Under the pieces are notes generated by a model that was given only the letters and a program-made list of their open reading frames with translations, was not told the DNA's origin and did not search any database. The position numbers and the translations under genes were made by a program. This document shows positions 60,618 to 64,000 of a stretch of DNA of 64,000 bases, in pieces. Position 1 is the first letter of the stretch. Every line of letters begins with the position of its first letter. The stretch is from NCBI GenBank assembly GCA_958295495.1, contig OY282352.1:4720049-4784048 (forward strand). The letters run 5' to 3'. Source of the DNA: an uncultured Latescibacterota bacterium. GTDB lineage: Bacteria > Latescibacterota > UBA2968 > UBA8231.

Positions 60618-61418
60618 TTAAGAGAGCCGCACCACGTCTTCCTCGACGATCTCCTTGACATGGGTGTAGTGAGCCGGGGCCATCAGCTCTATAGTTTGCG
60701 GCGACAAGCGGTCGTAGAGGACTTCCGGGACCGCGGCTTGGCCCTTGAATTGGGGCCGGTAGCGCAACACCAAGGTGCGGCGCAGGCGATCTTTGGGCTT
60801 CCATTGCAAGGTTCCGTGGGCCAGCATTTCCGTCATTACTACGGCGTCCCCGGCTCGCGGCGTCACATTGACGACTCCAACGGGCAAATCCTCCCGATGG
60901 GCGGTGACGCCGCCGTTGAATAGGCTGGGTGGCCGCGCAAACGCCGCTTTGTGCGAGCCTGGAACCACCAACAAGCCGCCGTCGCCCGGGAAGACGTCGT
61001 CAAAATAGGGGAAGATGACGAAATCGTCGCAGAAGATGCGGTCCTCGCGGGTGTCGTAGCGCGTACTTTGCCAGCCAAAGTCCTCGCGGGCACAATGCAG
61101 GCGCAGCGGCTCGTGCCGGTGGCTATCTATCAACAGGGTTCCCCGGCTAAAAGCGGGCCGGTCGTGGGTGAACTCTTTGACGATGGGCCACAGGGTAGGG
61201 TGGAAGATTAGGGATTCGAGTGCCTTGTCGAAAGCAAAGCCGTTGGCGTAGGACTTGCCGTCGTCGGAGCGGGAAAAGCCCTCGGGCAGCTCGTCGTCGG
61301 GCGTGGTCATATAGCGGTCCACGGCCGCTCGAGCGGCCGCTAGTTCGCTGTCGCTGAGCACGTCGAGGAGATGCAAATAGCCGTTGACGTCGAATAGATA
61401 GCGCTGTTCCGGGGTCAT
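60618..61418 (-). CDS. PhyH-family dioxygenase-like protein 2
   Basis: A 266-residue protein of the phytanoyl-CoA dioxygenase family: PGDGGLLVVPGSHK is the family signature, and the distal His and Arg lie in LAHGTLQW and RRTLVLRYRP. The first metal motif reads LHCARED, where H-x-D would be expected, so iron binding may use other residues or be lost. The gene begins directly after the DHH phosphoesterase stop on the same strand. Confidence 0.8.
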   Translation of the reverse strand: MTPEQRYLFDVNGYLHLLDVLSDSELAAARAAVDRYMTTPDDELPEGFSRSDDGKSYANGFAFDKALESLIFHPTLWPIVKEFTHDRPAFSRGTLLIDSHRHEPLRLHCAREDFGWQSTRYDTREDRIFCDDFVIFPYFDDVFPGDGGLLVVPGSHKAAFARPPSLFNGGVTAHREDLPVGVVNVTPRAGDAVVMTEMLAHGTLQWKPKDRLRRTLVLRYRPQFKGQAAVPEVLYDRLSPQTIELMAPAHYTHVKEIVEEDVVRLS

Positions 61419-62246
61419 TTACGCATCCGCTTCCATCGGCAACATGGTCTCTAGGGTAAAAGCCGCCGCGTGTTTGTGCCCTCCACCGCCGTAATCGCGC
61501 GCTATGCGCCCCACATCCGCGGCCGCGTCCCCCTTGGAGCGCAGATTGTACACGACCTTGCTGTCGGAGCGGACGAAGAACACCGCGGAAAAAGGATGCC
61601 CTTCGGCGAGGGCATTGCCGATTTCAGAGGTCAGAAACGTGGCATTGGTGATGGGGACGCGAAACCCGCTAATGGTGGTCCAACCGTGGTAGCGGACGCG
61701 CGGCCGGATGAGCCGGTTTTGGAAGCGGAGAATGGCTTGGCCTTCCACGGCGAGAGCTTGCGGCCCTTTTGCGGCGATTTTGTCCCACACCGCAAAGTCG
61801 CGCGGGTACGAGGCGAGGGCGGCGTTGACGGCCTTGGAATCGGCCAAGGCCCACCGCCACAGGTCGCGGTCTTCGGTATAGGCCACCAGCCAGGGAACGT
61901 CGTCGGCACTGACCTGAGAGCGGGGGTCGAAAAAGTATTCCCAAGTCATGCGTGCCCCAGACTTGTCTTCGGCGAATACGCAATAGTTGAGGCCGGCTAA
62001 GGCTTGTGCGGCCGTTGCGTGGTGATCCAAAACCAAGAGCGAGCGGGCGTGGTCGTGCATCTTTATGAGCTGCGTCCGCTCGTAGCTGAAGTCGAGGATG
62101 ACGACGTCGCGGCCAGCCGTAGCTGGTGGGTCGGTGTTGTACTGAACCGCCTTAAACTCGGCTTGCGGGTTGACATAGCGGCGGTAGATCCACGCGGCAC
62201 AGAAGCCGTCGTTGCAGCCTCCGTGGAACAGGACCAGAGGTTTCAT
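61419..62246 (-). CDS. DHH-family phosphoesterase
   Basis: A 275-residue hydrolase with the DHH superfamily layout: N-terminal LFHGGCNDGFCAAW, the DHH box as LDHHATA, and the DHHA1 motif GGGGHKHAAAF at the end. Members degrade nanoRNA or cyclic dinucleotides; the motif I variant (ND instead of D-x-D) is found in a less characterised branch, so the substrate is uncertain. ATG 62246 faces a divergent glutaredoxin-like gene across a promoter region. Confidence 0.85.
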   Translation of the reverse strand: MKPLVLFHGGCNDGFCAAWIYRRYVNPQAEFKAVQYNTDPPATAGRDVVILDFSYERTQLIKMHDHARSLLVLDHHATAAQALAGLNYCVFAEDKSGARMTWEYFFDPRSQVSADDVPWLVAYTEDRDLWRWALADSKAVNAALASYPRDFAVWDKIAAKGPQALAVEGQAILRFQNRLIRPRVRYHGWTTISGFRVPITNATFLTSEIGNALAEGHPFSAVFFVRSDSKVVYNLRSKGDAAADVGRIARDYGGGGHKHAAAFTLETMLPMEADA

Positions 62247-62264
62247 GAATTAGAGGCCCCTTCC

Positions 62265-62294
62265 TTGACAGGGATGAGAGGCGGGCGATATGTT
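62265..62294 (+). promoter_or_regulatory. Promoter of the glutaredoxin-like/TolC genes
   Basis: TTGACA (62265-62270), 18 bases, TATGTT (62289-62294). Transcription would start near 62301, 36 bases before the GTG start. Confidence 0.6.
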
Positions 62295-62336
62295 TTTGTC
62301 AATATATCGCGTCCCCTGTACATCGGAAAGGCCAAA

Positions 62337-62597
62337 GTGGAAGAGACTACTCCTGTGATCAAAGCCTATCTCAATCCGTATTGCCCTTGGAGCTCGGGAG
62401 TGCGGACGGTACTCGATAGAGCCGGGTTGCAATACGAGGAACTGGATATTACCAAAGACCGCAAAGCCTTTGCGGAAATGGTCGCCAAGAGCCGGCAATA
62501 CGCCTCGCCCTGCGTCGAAATCGACGGTGTTATGCTGGCCGATGTGGGAGGAGCGGAAGTCGAGGCGTGGTTGCGGCAACGCGGCTTGCTATGTTGA
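62337..62597 (+). CDS. Glutaredoxin-like protein with C-P-W-S site
   Basis: An 86-residue thioredoxin-fold protein. The active site is YCPWSSG, in which the second Cys of the usual C-x-x-C is Ser, as in monothiol glutaredoxins. The cis-Pro region (SPCVEID) is present. GTG 62337 has GGAAAGG about six bases upstream; the long frame to the left is antisense to the DHH gene and not real. It overlaps the TolC-family gene by seven bases. Possible roles are redox regulation or iron-sulfur transfer. Confidence 0.75.
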   Translation: MEETTPVIKAYLNPYCPWSSGVRTVLDRAGLQYEELDITKDRKAFAEMVAKSRQYASPCVEIDGVMLADVGGAEVEAWLRQRGLLC

Positions 62598-63922
62598 TCA
62601 AGACTGGGATGGGGGTGTTCTTCTGCTTGGTGGTCTTGTGCGCGGCCTCTAGCCGCTCAGCCGACGCAGAGGCCAAACCTCTGATTCTCGACTTGCAAAC
62701 CGGGTTGGCTTTGGTGCAAGAAAACAACGAACGCCTGTTGCAAGCCCGCATTGACCTGCTGTGCGGGCGCGAGGAGCTCCGCGTAGCGCGGGCGGCAGGT
62801 CTGCCGCAGGTCGATGCCTCCTTCACGTATAGCCGCAACTGGCTGCTACCTTCTTTTGTTTTTGCTGGCAATACCGTTAGGATCGGCACGGAAAACAATC
62901 TCACGGGCGTTGTGAGCGTACGCCAGCCGCTCTATGCCGGAGGCCGCATTCGCGCTACTGAGGACATGGCTCGCCGCCAATTTGCCATGCTTGGCGAGAC
63001 CGAGAGGCAGACAACACAACTCGTAGTAGCCGAGGTGGAGGAGCGCTTTTACGACTTGCTCCTAGCAAAGGAGCTGCGTACCGTGTCGCATCTGGCGCTT
63101 GTGTGGGCCAGGCGCAATCTGTCCCAAGTGGAGGCGCGGGCGCAGGCCGGCCGGGCCGCTGAGCTCGACCAGTTGCGTGCCCAAGTGCAGGTCTCGAACA
63201 TGCGCGCCGACTCCATCCGCGCCGAAAACAACCTGCGGCTGGCCACTATGGCCCTCAAGGATGTGGTTGGTTTAGACTTGGACCGAGCCATAGAAGTGCG
63301 GGGAACGTTTCGCAGTGAGACGGCGCTCGATCTCGATGATCTGGACGGGCTCGTCGCCTTGGGACTATCGAAGCGGCCAGAGTTGGCGCAAGTCGCGCAA
63401 GAAATAGGATGGCACGAGCGGAAGATCACCGCCGACCAAGCTTCTACGCGGCCTAGCGTGGAACTGGTAGCGGCTGGGCAAACCCAGTTCCAGAGCGACG
63501 GGTTCGACCTAGCCGATCGAGAGTGGCGCAAGAGTTGGAACACCGGGCTGGTAGTGCAAATACCGCTTTTCGACGGGCGGCTCACCGGGGCGCGAGTAGC
63601 GCAGGCGCGGCAGGACCTGCGCCGGATAGAGTACGACCATCAACGAATCGCGCGAGAAGTGCGGTTGCAAATCCAGCAGGCTTATTATGCTGTCGAGGAA
63701 GCCAGCGAGCGCATTGAGGCCCACCGCGATGCGGTATTGCAGGCCGAGAAGGGGCTGGAAGTCGCCGAGTTGCGCTATGCGAGCGGGGTCGGCACGCAAT
63801 TGGAAAATCTGGACGCGCAATTGGCCCTAGTAGAGGTGCGCACCCAAAGTGCTGTCGCTCGCCGCGACAAGGCACTTGCCCTGATGCGGCTCGAACAGAC
63901 CGTGGGCGTCCTCGGTGAGTAG
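62591..63922 (+). CDS. TolC-family outer-membrane channel
   Basis: A 443-residue exported outer-membrane efflux protein: signal peptide (about residues 1-26), then two repeats of the TolC/OEP pattern with long helices, including PLYAGGRIRA and IPLFDGRLTG, each followed by QARQDL-type helix. It forms the exit duct for efflux or type I secretion; the inner-membrane partners would lie beyond the right edge. ATG 62591 overlaps the glutaredoxin-like gene; ATG 62609 is an alternative. Confidence 0.88.
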   Translation: MLIKTGMGVFFCLVVLCAASSRSADAEAKPLILDLQTGLALVQENNERLLQARIDLLCGREELRVARAAGLPQVDASFTYSRNWLLPSFVFAGNTVRIGTENNLTGVVSVRQPLYAGGRIRATEDMARRQFAMLGETERQTTQLVVAEVEERFYDLLLAKELRTVSHLALVWARRNLSQVEARAQAGRAAELDQLRAQVQVSNMRADSIRAENNLRLATMALKDVVGLDLDRAIEVRGTFRSETALDLDDLDGLVALGLSKRPELAQVAQEIGWHERKITADQASTRPSVELVAAGQTQFQSDGFDLADREWRKSWNTGLVVQIPLFDGRLTGARVAQARQDLRRIEYDHQRIAREVRLQIQQAYYAVEEASERIEAHRDAVLQAEKGLEVAELRYASGVGTQLENLDAQLALVEVRTQSAVARRDKALALMRLEQTVGVLGE

Positions 63923-64000
63923 TAAACCACTATATGCAGGCCGGCCAAGTGGTGTAAAAAGGCGTTGATCCGAGCAACCTCAGTAGCCGCGGCGAACTCA
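63923..64000. other. Right-edge intergenic DNA
   Basis: Beyond the TolC-family stop I see no coding frame, promoter or terminator that can be supported in these 78 bases. Confidence 0.5.

Noticed and set aside
62004..62336. Upstream extension of the glutaredoxin-like frame (197 codons in all).
   Set aside because: It is antisense to the DHH gene and precedes the promoter at 62265-62294; a GTG with a good ribosome site gives the proper length.

Overview
The window reads as a chromosomal segment of a diderm (Gram-negative type) bacterium that has not been named here. Two lipoprotein boxes, a TolC-family channel, a C-terminal outer-membrane beta-barrel ending in Phe, and ExbB/ExbD-like proteins show two membranes. 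A FlgD-like Ig domain at the end of a secreted protein, an FG-GAP/UnbV protein, paired PhyH dioxygenases, Gfo/Idh/MocA oxidoreductases, a creatininase-family hydrolase and mandelate-racemase-like enzymes are a mixture I associate with uncultured FCB-type or Poribacteria/Latescibacteria-like lineages. That placement is inference; no rRNA gene is present. Promoters that can be read are ordinary sigma-70 type (TTGACA-like, 17-18 bp spacer, often TATTTT or TATAAT).

Layout. 1-8.7 kb is core: a 7TM-HD protein (cut by the left edge) and phoH, a coiled-coil lipoprotein with a LysM protein, aspS, a four-gene cysteine cluster (CysM-type synthase, JAMM protease, ThiS/MoaD-like sulfur carrier, CysK-type synthase), rpsT and an HNH nuclease. 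8.9-15.6 kb is one gene for a 2213-residue repeat adhesin with a C-terminal barrel. 15.7-21.7 kb holds a sulfotransferase-like gene, lepA, hemW, tRNA-Tyr, a primary-type sigma factor with a strong promoter, and an amidohydrolase. 21.8-30 kb is metabolic (mdh, a methyltransferase, a HAD phosphatase, a DapA-family lyase, PhyH, argG, an amidohydrolase, a CaCA-type antiporter, an SDR). 30-34 kb is an unassigned envelope module with ExbB/ExbD-like subunits and coiled-coil proteins. 34-47.3 kb carries accessory catabolism: an MDR dehydrogenase, a creatininase-like enzyme, an MFS carrier, a TIM-barrel isomerase, an FG-GAP/UnbV protein, a taurine-type ABC transporter, two Gfo/Idh/MocA genes and two enolase-superfamily genes. 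Gene debris, including the N-terminus of a cytosine-5 DNA methyltransferase, lies in its gaps.

47.3-58 kb is the most interesting part: three overlapping or abutting genes of 1316, 596 and 1640 codons. The first joins a NERD nuclease-like domain, a degraded kinase, an intact kinase and a P-loop ATPase. The second is of unknown fold. The third joins a PD-(D/E)XK-like motif to a HerA-like ATPase. From architecture and order I liken them to MAD6-MAD7-MAD8 of the methylation-associated defence system (MADS), and more remotely to PglW and DptF/G/H. No intact methyltransferase or specificity subunit is present, so this may be a stand-alone three-gene version. 58-64 kb has a secreted discoidin-like/FlgD-like protein, tRNA-Lys, a second PhyH, a DHH phosphoesterase, a small glutaredoxin-like protein and a TolC-family channel.

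Functional links inferred from sequence: the cysteine cluster is self-contained and CysO-dependent; the sigma factor and tRNA genes have their own strong promoters; the 24-30 kb and 34-47 kb blocks look like uptake and breakdown of small organic compounds; the three-gene 47-58 kb unit is a probable anti-phage or anti-plasmid locus.
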